Made by a program: the position numbers and the translations under genes
Notes under the pieces: generated by a model
Databases searched by the model: none
Told to the model about the DNA's origin: nothing
The model's input: the letters and a program-made list of their open reading frames with translations, nothing else
Shown: positions 24,351 through 32,064 of the stretch, piece after piece
Layout of the letters: every line of letters starts with the position of its first letter
How positions within the stretch are numbered: the first letter of the stretch is position 1
Origin: an uncultured Draconibacterium sp.
Lineage (GTDB): Bacteria > Bacteroidota > Bacteroidia > Bacteroidales > Prolixibacteraceae
Direction: 5' to 3'
DNA length: 64,000 nt
Assembly: GCA_947492175.1 (NCBI GenBank)
Contig: CANLMQ010000013.1
Span: 1-64,000 of the forward strand

Positions 24351-24550
24351 TACTAACGATTTTTAATTAAGTCCCCCAAAAACACTTGCTGTTACCAACT
24401 CTGCATTGCCGGATTCAACAACAAACCAGCACTTAAATTACTTAAGCAAAAAGTAAAACATACGGTATTCTGCGTCAGAAAATAAGAAATTGACTTTCTA
24501 CCTTTCTGATAAGAACCTCAAGTACAACCCTATTACAAATCCTTTGAAAA
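24351..24550. other. intergenic region between convergent units
   Basis: Two hundred bases with no credible reading frame. The only structure seen nearby is the minus-strand terminator at 24551-24590; no clear terminator for the plus-strand acyltransferase was found. Confidence 0.5.
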
Positions 24551-24590
24551 CAAAAAAAAGTCCAGATTTCATTAAACAGAAACCTGAACT
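24551..24590 (-). terminator. intrinsic terminator of the SPOR-purF unit
   Basis: On the minus strand AGTTCAGGTTTC (24590-24579) pairs over 12 positions, with two G-U pairs, with GAAATCTGGACT (24570-24559), followed by seven T. Confidence 0.85.
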
Positions 24591-24656
24591 TTCATTTTAT
24601 ATTTTGTACTTTATCTCTGGGAAATCATTCTGCGAGACACGTAAATTCTGAACTAA

Positions 24657-26555
24657 CTAATAAGCTCTTTCGTCTTTCCCCTCAACAAAATTAATAAAAG
24701 AGCCATTTACCACACGATTACCACCAGGTGTTGGATAATTTCCTGTAAAGTACCAATCACCCAAATCATTCGGACAAGCTTTATGCAAATTCTCAACTGT
24801 TTGATAAACAATTTCCACCTCTGCACTACATCCCTCAGGAGTTAATAATTCTGCAATTTTTGCTGAAATCTGTTCCGGTGTAAATGGTTTATAAATCTCA
24901 CGAACATAATTTACCATTTCCTCTTTCGGCAGATTTTCCTGCTCTTTACATTTTTGATAAACATCCTGAATTATAGATTCTTTTTCGTGATCTTTTAATA
25001 ATTCTATGGCTGCATTAAATGCAATAAACTTATCGAGTCGGGCCATATCGATGCCGTAACAGTCAGGGTAGCGAATTTGTGGTGCGGACGACACAACAAT
25101 AATCTTTTTAGGATGCAATCGATCCAAGATTTTCAGAATACTTTTTTTCAGTGTAGTACCGCGAACAATCGAGTCATCGATAATTACCAACGTATCCTTT
25201 TCGTTTTTAATTACACCGTATGTTACATCGTAAACGTGTGCCACCAGGTCATCGCGACTTGCATCGTCGGCAATAAATGTACGCAGCTTCACATCTTTAA
25301 TGGCAATCTTTTCTACCCGGGGCTCAAACGAAATAATTCTTTTTATATCGGCATCGGTAAGCGAACCATTTTTTTGCTGAATCTTTTGAATTTTCCAATC
25401 GACCAGGTTATTTCTAATCCCCTCAACCATTCCGTAAAAAGCAGTTTCTGCAGTATTCGGAATATACGAAAACACAGTATTTTCATAATCGTAATCTACT
25501 GCTTTCAACACAATTGGAGCAATTAAATGGCCAAGTTCCTTTCGCTCTCTGTAAATATCTTTATCACTACCACGCGAAAAATAAATCCGTTCAAACGAGC
25601 ACGATTTTCTTTTGTGTGGCACCCTTATCATTTCCTTACTAATCTTACCGTCGTTTTTCACGATCAGTCCCTCGCCTGGGCCAAGCTCTTTAACCTCATC
25701 AACATGAACATCCATAACAGTTTGAATAACCGGACGTTCTGAAGCAACTACAACAATTTCGTCGTCGCAATAATAATGTGCCGGGCGAATTCCCCACGGA
25801 TCGCGAACAACAAATGCGTCTCCATGACCGATTAAACCAGCCATTGCATAACCACCATCCCAGTCTTTCGATGCACGTTCCAGAATATTCTGAATATCCA
25901 GATTTTTCTCAATTAGCGGAGAAATCTCATCGTTGCTGTATCCTTCGTTTTTATATTTTCTGAAAAGCAACTGGTTTTCCTCATCAAGGAAATGCCCGAC
26001 TTTTTCAAGTGCTGTTACCGTATCTGTATATGCTTTCGGATGCTGCCCCAAACTTACCAGAACATTAAACAGTTCGTCGGTATTAGTGAGGTTGAAATTT
26101 CCGGCAAGCACCAGGTTTCTCGACTTCCAGTTATTCTGACGCATAACCGGGTGAGTAAAATCGATACTGTTTCTCCCAAAAGTACCATACCGAAGGTGTC
26201 CTAAATACAAAGATCCGGCAAATGGGAAATTTTTATGGGCCCATTCCGGATCATTGATATCAATGTCGTTTCGTTTTGCCTTTTTTAAAGGTTTGTTTAC
26301 CTTATCGAAAATATCCTTTATCGGATTTGGCTCCACAGATCGAAACCGGCTAATATACGGGTTTCCCGGTTCAAGGTCACTTTTCACACAACAAAGTCCG
26401 GCTCCGTCTTGCCCGCGGTTATGTTGTTTCTCCATCAGAAGATACAATTTGTTTAACCCGTATTTCCAGGTTCCGTACTTTTCGTGATAATAAGAAAGGG
26501 GTTTTAACAAACGAATTAGTGCAATACCACACTCATGTTTAATCTGGTCACTCAT
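24657..26555 (-). CDS. amidophosphoribosyltransferase-like protein, long form
   Basis: Resembles PurF, which makes 5-phosphoribosylamine from PRPP and glutamine. The N-terminal class II glutaminase has its nucleophile Cys9 in HECGIAL, with NRGQDGAG, GHLRYGTFG and VRDPWGIRP. The C-terminal phosphoribosyltransferase domain has the PRPP loop TLVIIDDSIVRGTTLKKSI and CYGIDMARLDK. It is 632 residues, against about 470-510 for usual PurF, with extra sequence around residues 75-100, between the two domains and at the C-terminus (about 70 residues). The usual VPDSG segment reads IPNTAETAFYG. It may be a PurF paralogue instead of the pathway enzyme. Its start overlaps the SPOR gene by 8 bases. Confidence 0.85.
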   Translation of the reverse strand: MSDQIKHECGIALIRLLKPLSYYHEKYGTWKYGLNKLYLLMEKQHNRGQDGAGLCCVKSDLEPGNPYISRFRSVEPNPIKDIFDKVNKPLKKAKRNDIDINDPEWAHKNFPFAGSLYLGHLRYGTFGRNSIDFTHPVMRQNNWKSRNLVLAGNFNLTNTDELFNVLVSLGQHPKAYTDTVTALEKVGHFLDEENQLLFRKYKNEGYSNDEISPLIEKNLDIQNILERASKDWDGGYAMAGLIGHGDAFVVRDPWGIRPAHYYCDDEIVVVASERPVIQTVMDVHVDEVKELGPGEGLIVKNDGKISKEMIRVPHKRKSCSFERIYFSRGSDKDIYRERKELGHLIAPIVLKAVDYDYENTVFSYIPNTAETAFYGMVEGIRNNLVDWKIQKIQQKNGSLTDADIKRIISFEPRVEKIAIKDVKLRTFIADDASRDDLVAHVYDVTYGVIKNEKDTLVIIDDSIVRGTTLKKSILKILDRLHPKKIIVVSSAPQIRYPDCYGIDMARLDKFIAFNAAIELLKDHEKESIIQDVYQKCKEQENLPKEEMVNYVREIYKPFTPEQISAKIAELLTPEGCSAEVEIVYQTVENLHKACPNDLGDWYFTGNYPTPGGNRVVNGSFINFVEGKDERAY

Positions 26556-27012
26556 TTTGATTTTGTTTCAGCAATGGAAAATCGATTACATCTGGAACAA
26601 TAAAGGCTGCCGGATAGTTGCGTTGAATTTGTTTATACAGTCGCCAGGCTTCATTTTTGGTTCTAAAGTCGCCAACACGAACCCGGAAATTAGGTGCAAC
26701 AAATTTTATATGAACAGCATGATCAGGATACTCCGATAGAAATTCGGTTTTAATTGCAAGGGATTCTTCTTTGGCATCTAATCTCGAGCTAAAGAAAATT
26801 TCAACACGGTAACCATCCATCCCCTCTCTTTTCTTATTTTTTTCGACATGCCATTTTAGCATTTTATCCAAACGGGCATCGCGAACTACATCCACTTCCT
26901 CCATTATGGCTATCTTTGTTGAATCCACAGATTGTTCTTCATACAAAACTTCCTGTGCAAAAAGCAACTGGCTGCTAAAAAGGCCTACTAGTAACAAAAA
27001 AAGAATCCTCAT
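26548..27012 (-). CDS. secreted SPOR-domain protein
   Basis: A 154-residue exported protein: signal peptide MRILFLLLVGLFSSQLLFA with likely cleavage before QEV, a charged spacer (residues 20-60), then one SPOR-like domain of about 75 residues. It contains YRVEIFFSSRLDAKEESLA, then FVAPNFRVRVGDFRTKNEAW and NYPAAFIVPD. SPOR domains bind glycan strands stripped of stem peptides, often at the septum. It is first in an operon with the long PurF (8-base overlap), a pairing with no obvious functional logic. A consensus promoter lies just upstream. Confidence 0.82.
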   Translation of the reverse strand: MRILFLLLVGLFSSQLLFAQEVLYEEQSVDSTKIAIMEEVDVVRDARLDKMLKWHVEKNKKREGMDGYRVEIFFSSRLDAKEESLAIKTEFLSEYPDHAVHIKFVAPNFRVRVGDFRTKNEAWRLYKQIQRNYPAAFIVPDVIDFPLLKQNQNE

Positions 27013-27035
27013 TATTCCCTTTTATTTTGAGTGTG

Positions 27036-27064
27036 CAAATATAAATCAAAATCATCTAAAACAA
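27036..27064 (-). promoter_or_regulatory. promoter of the SPOR-purF unit
   Basis: On the minus strand TTG (27064-27062), 18 bases, then TATATTTG (27043-27036), an exact -7 consensus. The expected start lies near 27029, leaving a leader of about 17 bases. Confidence 0.6.
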
Positions 27065-27150
27065 GAACGGTTTTATTCACACAGCATTGCCCTTAATCAT
27101 TAGGTAATGTGAATTCACGATTTATAAGACTTTTTGCTGTTAATATTTTT

Positions 27151-27182
27151 TTGGTTTTTACCTGCATAATAGAATAACTTTG
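27151..27182 (+). promoter_or_regulatory. promoter of the AhpD-like/NifX-like unit
   Basis: TTG (27151-27153), a 21-base spacer and TAACTTTG (27175-27182) fit the Bacteroidota consensus. The TTG codon at 27180 that could extend the downstream reading frame is part of the -7 box, so translation must start later, at the ATG at 27207. Confidence 0.75.
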
Positions 27183-27206
27183 CAAGCGAAAAATACTGGA
27201 AGCTAT

Positions 27207-27560
27207 ATGGGAAAATTAATGGATGAATTTAATGCTTATCGTGCAAAAATGAACGATAAGATTTTGGGGTCGGGCAATAAAGTAATGAAACGAATTTACA
27301 GTCTTGACACCTTAACCTATCAGGACGGAGCACTGAGTCCGAAAATTAAAGAGATGCTTGGATTGGCAACATCAATGGTACTTCGCTGTGACGATTGTGT
27401 AAAATATCATCTCGAAAAATGTTACGAGCAGGGAGTTACTACCGATGAAATGTTTGAAATTCTGAGCGTGGCAAATGTAGTTGGCGGCACAATTTGTATT
27501 CCTCACACCCGACGAGCCGTTGAATACTGGGAAGAATTAAACAATTCTTCTGAATTGTAA
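27207..27560 (+). CDS. AhpD-like/carboxymuconolactone decarboxylase family protein
   Basis: A 117-residue all-helical protein of the CMD/AhpD family. The signature CDDCVKYHLEKC carries the CxxC redox pair and the downstream His seen in AhpD-type proton-relay sites (about residues 63-74), followed by TDEMFEILSVANVVGGT. Such proteins act as small peroxidase partners or remain uncharacterised; the CxxC supports a thiol-redox role. The start is fixed by the promoter: a TTG 9 codons upstream lies within the -7 box. It is followed after 49 bases by the NifX-like gene, probably in the same transcript. Confidence 0.82.
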   Translation: MGKLMDEFNAYRAKMNDKILGSGNKVMKRIYSLDTLTYQDGALSPKIKEMLGLATSMVLRCDDCVKYHLEKCYEQGVTTDEMFEILSVANVVGGTICIPHTRRAVEYWEELNNSSEL

Positions 27561-27609
27561 ACTTTTTAATTTTAAATTGTTATTATTGGTATTAATAAGA
27601 AATGTAACT

Positions 27610-27930
27610 ATGAATAAAATTTACGCCATTACCTGCACAGGAAAAACAGAAAAGTCGTTTCTTGATTTACGTTTCGGGAAATGTGAGTATATTGTTCTTT
27701 TTGATGTAGATAAAAACCAATACTCCATTGAAGCAAATCCGTTTGTAGGAGAAAACCACAGTGGAGTTAAATTGGTTGAGTTGTTAAAAAAACGCGGAGT
27801 AACTACAATAATTACCGGAGAAGTTGGACCAATGGTAAGTGCCCGTTTAGAAAAAGAAAAACTTCAACTGGTGCTATTATCGGAAGAGCGGATTAAAGTC
27901 GACGAAGTAATGGACAGAATCAGCGGTTAG
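27610..27930 (+). CDS. NifX/NifB-type dinitrogenase cofactor-like small protein
   Basis: A 106-residue protein of the NifX/NafY-like 'dinitrogenase iron-molybdenum cofactor biosynthesis' fold (ribonuclease H-like). Family landmarks are the LRFGKCEYIVLFD segment (about 20-32), ENHSGVKLVELLKKRGV and TIITGEVGP (about 65-73). No nitrogenase genes occur in the window, so it is likely one of the many free-standing members that bind Fe-S or metal clusters in other contexts. The ATG at 27610 is preferred to a TTG 11 codons upstream. The stop codon overlaps the convergent NTPase gene by 4 bases. Confidence 0.78.
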   Translation: MNKIYAITCTGKTEKSFLDLRFGKCEYIVLFDVDKNQYSIEANPFVGENHSGVKLVELLKKRGVTTIITGEVGPMVSARLEKEKLQLVLLSEERIKVDEVMDRISG

Positions 27931-28445
27931 TACAACCCGGGATTCAGAAATGGTATCAGAGCCAGTTGTACAGCCTGTTTATACAGTTCTGTGCGGGTTA
28001 TTCTATCGTTTGTGAGAATTCCAACTGCGCCTGATTTCCTTTTCGAATTTTCTTGCTTAAACAAAATATCGTTGGCTTCCCCAAGCTCGTAACCCTGTTG
28101 TATTAATTCAACCACTCTAAAAGGGAGCTGAAAACTTGTTGTTCTTGATTCTCCTGATGTATTTTTGCCCATAATTACAATCCAGGCAAAAGCTTCTATT
28201 CCTGAATCGTTTTTTTCGATTCCTCCTTCAATACCTACCCAATAATCGGCATTTGCATACAAACTGCGCGCACGTTCCGATCGGTTTCGAGCACCTTTCA
28301 ATGTTTCTGCATCACTTATTGGCTGATCGGCAACACCAGATTCTATAAAAACTCCCTGAACCTCTACATCTTCAAAACAACTTTCAAATCCTAAACGGGC
28401 AGCCGCAATTTTCACCGGATTTTTCGATGCAACAACAACATTCAT
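27927..28445 (-). CDS. inosine/xanthosine triphosphatase (YjjX family)
   Basis: A 172-residue house-cleaning NTPase that removes non-canonical purine triphosphates (ITP/XTP). The phosphate-binding start NVVVASKNPVKIAA (2-15), QPISDAETLKGARNRSERA (about 46-64) and DYWVGIEGGIE (about 72-82) match the YjjX group, not the RdgB/HAM1 group. An ATG 32 codons upstream exists, but the extra segment is low-complexity and the conserved N-terminus begins at 28445. It is convergent with the NifX-like gene (4-base overlap) and divergent from the GNAT gene. Confidence 0.85.
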   Translation of the reverse strand: MNVVVASKNPVKIAAARLGFESCFEDVEVQGVFIESGVADQPISDAETLKGARNRSERARSLYANADYWVGIEGGIEKNDSGIEAFAWIVIMGKNTSGESRTTSFQLPFRVVELIQQGYELGEANDILFKQENSKRKSGAVGILTNDRITRTELYKQAVQLALIPFLNPGLY

Positions 28446-28519
28446 AAAAAATATTTTGGCGGAAATTAATGATTTCACAGGAATTATTACTTTCGTCATT
28501 CCATAAAACTCAAAATAAA

Positions 28520-28972
28520 ATGTTAGTACGACAAGCAACAAGAAACGACCACCAGAGTATTGTTAATTTTCAATTGGCAATGGCAAACGAAACCGAAGGG
28601 ATTGAACTGGACCGTACAACAGTTGAAAAAGGTGTAGAAGCGATTATTTCAGATTCGACAAAAGGGCATTATTATGTGGCTGAAATAAAAGGGAAAGTGG
28701 TAAGTTCGCTAATGACCACCTTTGAATGGAGCGACTGGAGAAACGGAACCATTTTGTGGATTCAGTCGGTATATGTTTTGCCTGAATTTAGAAGAAAAGG
28801 AGTGTATCGGAACATGTATGCTCATATAAAAAACCTGGTATTAAATTCTGAAAATTTAAATGGCATACGTTTATATGCCGACAAATCCAATCTCACAGCG
28901 CATAAAACATACGAAACACTTGGCATGAACCAGGACCATTATATTACGTTTGAATGGCTGAAAGACAATTAG
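28520..28972 (+). CDS. GNAT-family N-acetyltransferase
   Basis: A 150-residue single-domain GNAT acetyltransferase. MLVRQATRNDHQSIVNF is the typical N-terminal strand and helix, GHYYVAEIKGKVVSSLMT the central strands, and SVYVLPEFRRKGVYRNM contains the acetyl-CoA-binding R/QxxGxG/A-type loop (here RRKGVY). NLTAHKTYETLGM is the usual C-terminal motif. The acceptor is unknown. The ATG at 28520 is preferred to an earlier one because it begins the conserved fold. A 75-base divergent gap separates it from the YjjX-type gene. Confidence 0.82.
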   Translation: MLVRQATRNDHQSIVNFQLAMANETEGIELDRTTVEKGVEAIISDSTKGHYYVAEIKGKVVSSLMTTFEWSDWRNGTILWIQSVYVLPEFRRKGVYRNMYAHIKNLVLNSENLNGIRLYADKSNLTAHKTYETLGMNQDHYITFEWLKDN

Positions 28973-29062
28973 AAATTGAAAGCAAGAAGCTAAAGTTGCA
29001 GTGTTGAATAGCAGTGCACAAAAACACTGAACTCTGAACACAAAACATTGAACACAAATACA

Positions 29063-29725
29063 ATGAGCAGGTATTTATACAAATTGATAGAAGAGGGAGA
29101 GCATCAGCAGCAAGATTTTAAATACTGCATTAACGATTCGAAAAAGATTGCTAAGTCGCTGGTAGCTTTTGCCAATACCGATGGTGGCAGGCTGCTTATC
29201 GGAGTAAAAGACAATGGCAAAGTTGCAGGCATTAGCAGCGACGAAGAGTTTTATATGATTGAAGCCGCAGCAAAAATATTCAGCAAGCCACAAATTAACT
29301 TCTCGACAAAACAATGGCATGTTGAGGGGAAAACAGTTTTGGAGATAGTTATTGAGCCAAGTACTGAAAAGCCGCACTTTGCCAAAGATGAAAATGGGAA
29401 ATGGATGGCTTACATCAGAGTGAACGATGAGAATTTCCTGGCTCACAAAATTCAGATTGAAGTATGGAAAAAAGAAAACAGCCCAAAAGGAATTTATTTT
29501 ACCTATTCCGATAACGAGCGTTTTCTAATCGATTACCTTCAAAAACACGACTCTGTTTCGTTTTCCAAATTTATGAGATTGGCCCATGTTACCAGAAAAG
29601 AGGCAGTAGAAGTGTTAAGTAATTTTATAATAATGGACCTCATAAAAATACATACTTCAAACGAAGGAACCACATTTTGTCTGAATGATAATTTTGACAA
29701 AAATGAGTTAACTAAATTTTTATAA
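29063..29725 (+). CDS. AlbA_2 (Schlafen-like) domain protein with C-terminal winged helix
   Basis: A 220-residue protein. Residues about 8-125 form an AlbA_2 domain, the nucleic-acid-binding module of bacterial 'ATP-binding' transcriptional regulators and Schlafen relatives: EGEHQQQDFKYCI, ALVAFANTDGGRLLIGV-like core (here SLVAFANTDGGRLLIGVKDN) and AYIRVNDENFLA. The C-terminal about 75 residues (NERFLIDYLQKHDSVSFSKF onward) resemble a winged helix. It is likely a regulator, but the target is unknown. An upstream TTG would add 5 residues. It lies in a single-gene stretch before the alkaline phosphatase. Confidence 0.75.
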   Translation: MSRYLYKLIEEGEHQQQDFKYCINDSKKIAKSLVAFANTDGGRLLIGVKDNGKVAGISSDEEFYMIEAAAKIFSKPQINFSTKQWHVEGKTVLEIVIEPSTEKPHFAKDENGKWMAYIRVNDENFLAHKIQIEVWKKENSPKGIYFTYSDNERFLIDYLQKHDSVSFSKFMRLAHVTRKEAVEVLSNFIIMDLIKIHTSNEGTTFCLNDNFDKNELTKFL

Positions 29726-29784
29726 ATGGGATCAACCTTATCATTAATTTATTGTTTTAAACAATTATTACATTCAAAAATATT

Positions 29785-29792
29785 TACATTTG
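29785..29792 (+). promoter_or_regulatory. -7 box (TACATTTG) of the alkaline phosphatase gene
   Basis: Exact TAnnTTTG match 22 bases before the start codon; no clear -33 element. No Pho-box-like repeat was recognised. Confidence 0.45.
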
Positions 29793-29814
29793 CGTTTAAC
29801 TTAAATCAATTAAA

Positions 29815-30969
29815 ATGTATAGAAAAATAGTAATAACAGCTCTCGCTGTAATAATGGGTATTACTTTATTTGCACAAGATGCCTATTTAGATGCTAAATC
29901 AGAAGAAACTGAAAGAACCTACCAGGGAGGTGCTCCTTATAAGGTTAAAACATATTCACAGAAATTTAAAGTCCAAAAACCCAAAAATATCATACTGTTT
30001 ATTGGCGACGGCATGGGAGTCTCTCATGTTTTTGCGGGATTAACAGCCAACCACGGTAATTTATTTATTGAGAACTGCCGTTACATTGGTTTTGCAAAAA
30101 CACAATCAGCCAATAAATTTATCACAGATTCGTCGGCCGGAGGGACCGCATTGGCCTGTGGAGTAAAAACCTACAATAGCGGACTTGGAGTAGATAAGGA
30201 TACACTGGAAGTAAAGTCAATACTAGAAGAGGCAGAAGCTGAGGGGTTGGCTACTGGTTTAGTTTCCACCTCTGCAATTACTCACGCTACTCCGGCATCA
30301 TTTATTGCACACCAGCCCAGCCGTGGAATGTACGAAGATATAGCTGCTGACTTCCTAAAAACCGACATTGATGTTTTTATTGGTGGTGGAATTAAGCATT
30401 TCACAGAACGTGCCGATGGTAAAAACCTGTTGACTGAATTGGCTGCAAAAGGCTACCGGGTTGAATCAGAAATAGAAAAAATAAAAAAAGTAAAGAAAGG
30501 GAAATTAGCCGGGTTAACTGCAGATATTCACAATGACCGCATTGCTAAACGCGGCGATATGCTCCCTGTTGCAACATCAACTGCTCTTAATATACTTGGC
30601 AATAACGACAAAGGATTCTTTCTGATGGTTGAAGGTTCTGCCATCGATTGGGCAGGACATGCGCTAAGCACTGTTTATGTAGTTGAAGAAATGCTCGACT
30701 TTGACAAGGCAATTGGTGAGGCTTTGGAATTTGCTGCAAAAGACGGTGAAACACTTATTGTAATTACAGCCGACCACGAAACAGGTGGAATGGCAATTAC
30801 CGGAGGAGACATGAGTACGGGAATGGTAAAAGCCGGTTATCCAACTAAAGGACATACTGCAGTTATGGTTCCTGTATTTGCTTATGGACCAGGTGCTGAT
30901 GAATTTATAGGAATTATGGAGAATACCGAAGTTCATGCCAAAATGAAAAAATTACTTTTAGGCAATTAA
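29815..30969 (+). CDS. secreted alkaline phosphatase
   Basis: A 384-residue exported phosphomonoesterase of the PhoA superfamily. It has signal peptide MYRKIVITALAVIMGITLFA (cleavage before QDA), metal ligand D65 in FIGDGMG, the nucleophile region TDSSAGGTALACG (104-116; D105-S106 align with the E. coli Asp-Ser pair), EGSAIDWAGH and the metal-binding ITADHETGG near the C-terminus, then a late His (GHTAVMVPVFAYG). It releases phosphate from organic monoesters in the periplasm. It is monocistronic, with a -7 box before it and a strong terminator after it. Confidence 0.92.
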   Translation: MYRKIVITALAVIMGITLFAQDAYLDAKSEETERTYQGGAPYKVKTYSQKFKVQKPKNIILFIGDGMGVSHVFAGLTANHGNLFIENCRYIGFAKTQSANKFITDSSAGGTALACGVKTYNSGLGVDKDTLEVKSILEEAEAEGLATGLVSTSAITHATPASFIAHQPSRGMYEDIAADFLKTDIDVFIGGGIKHFTERADGKNLLTELAAKGYRVESEIEKIKKVKKGKLAGLTADIHNDRIAKRGDMLPVATSTALNILGNNDKGFFLMVEGSAIDWAGHALSTVYVVEEMLDFDKAIGEALEFAAKDGETLIVITADHETGGMAITGGDMSTGMVKAGYPTKGHTAVMVPVFAYGPGADEFIGIMENTEVHAKMKKLLLGN

Positions 30970-30988
30970 TTCTCAACAAGATATAGCA

Positions 30989-31029
30989 AGCCGGGATTAA
31001 AGAAAAGTCTTTGTTCCCGGCTTTTTTTA
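30989..31029 (+). terminator. intrinsic terminator after the alkaline phosphatase gene
   Basis: AGCCGGGA (30989-30996) pairs with TCCCGGCT (31015-31022), an inner AAAG/CTTT extends the stem, and seven T follow. Confidence 0.88.
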
Positions 31030-31077
31030 TGTTTTTTCAGCATTGTTTAGTACATTTCGCGTACAAAAATTCAACGT

Positions 31078-32064
31078 ATGAAGGAAGCGCTCGAGGTTCT
31101 CGACCATGTAAGACTTAACTTTTCACCCACAGGACTACTTGCTTTAAACATTACCATCGCCTTTATTATGTTTGGTGTGGCACTCGACATAAAACTACAT
31201 CATTTTAAGGAATTAATGATGCGTCCGAAATCGGTGATAATTGGCGTGCTCTCCCAGTTTTTTCTGCTTCCGGCAGTTACGTTCCTTTTTATTGTTCTGT
31301 TAAATCCAACTCCAACAGTCGCGCTCGGTATGATACTGATTGCATCATGCCCTGGTGGAAATATATCGAATTTTATGAGTGCCATGGCCAAAGGAAATTT
31401 GGCACTTTCGGTAAGCTTAACTGCTATTGCTACGCTTGCAGCAACATTTATGACACCCGTAAATTTTGCTCTTTGGGGCGATCTATTTATCCGTTTTTAT
31501 AACAATGCAGGTGCAGGCGATTACCTGGTGCCAATAAAAATTGACTTCTTCCAAATGGTACAAACGGTAGTAATTCTTTTGGGAATTCCGGTTGCAGCCG
31601 GTCTTTTGTTTGCCCAATATTTACCACGAGTTACTTTAAAAATAAAAAAGCCAATCCGCCAATTATCCATTGTAATATTTATCGGATTTGTAATTGCCCT
31701 GCTAAGTGCCAATTTCGACAATTTTAAACGTTTCGTTCACCTGGTTTTTATAATTGTTTTAATTCACAATGCTCTGGCCCTGCTGGCAGGTTTTTCAATT
31801 AGTTCGATATTTCGGTTACCTAAAATTGATAAACGTACCATTACTATTGAAACCGGAATTCAGAATTCGGGACTTGCTTTAGTATTGATGTTTAATCCAA
31901 AAATATTTCCTCCTGAACTGGAACTGGGAGGAATGACAATTATAGCTGCCTGGTGGGGCGTGTGGCACATTATAAGTGGACTAACTGTTTCATCATTTAT
32001 GGCAAAATTCAACCTTAAAGACAGTAAAACCCAGGAAAAACGATTTTCGAGAAATGAAATATGA
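31078..32064 (+). CDS. bile acid:sodium symporter (BASS) family transporter
   Basis: A 328-residue membrane protein with about 9-10 hydrophobic helices. The BASS/SBF signature occurs at IMFGVALDIKLHHF (about 30-43), ASCPGGNISNFMSAMAKGN (about 97-115) and GIQNSGLALVLM in the second repeat, corresponding to the two crossover sodium/substrate regions. Substrates of bacterial members include pantoate, bile acids and other organic anions; this one cannot be assigned. Its last 11 bases overlap the acyltransferase gene downstream, so the two are probably translationally coupled. Confidence 0.87.
   Translation: MKEALEVLDHVRLNFSPTGLLALNITIAFIMFGVALDIKLHHFKELMMRPKSVIIGVLSQFFLLPAVTFLFIVLLNPTPTVALGMILIASCPGGNISNFMSAMAKGNLALSVSLTAIATLAATFMTPVNFALWGDLFIRFYNNAGAGDYLVPIKIDFFQMVQTVVILLGIPVAAGLLFAQYLPRVTLKIKKPIRQLSIVIFIGFVIALLSANFDNFKRFVHLVFIIVLIHNALALLAGFSISSIFRLPKIDKRTITIETGIQNSGLALVLMFNPKIFPPELELGGMTIIAAWWGVWHIISGLTVSSFMAKFNLKDSKTQEKRFSRNEI

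Noticed and set aside
27610..27930. NifX-like gene as a sign of nitrogen fixation
   Set aside because: No nif structural or cofactor genes are in the window and free-standing members of this fold are common in non-diazotrophs.
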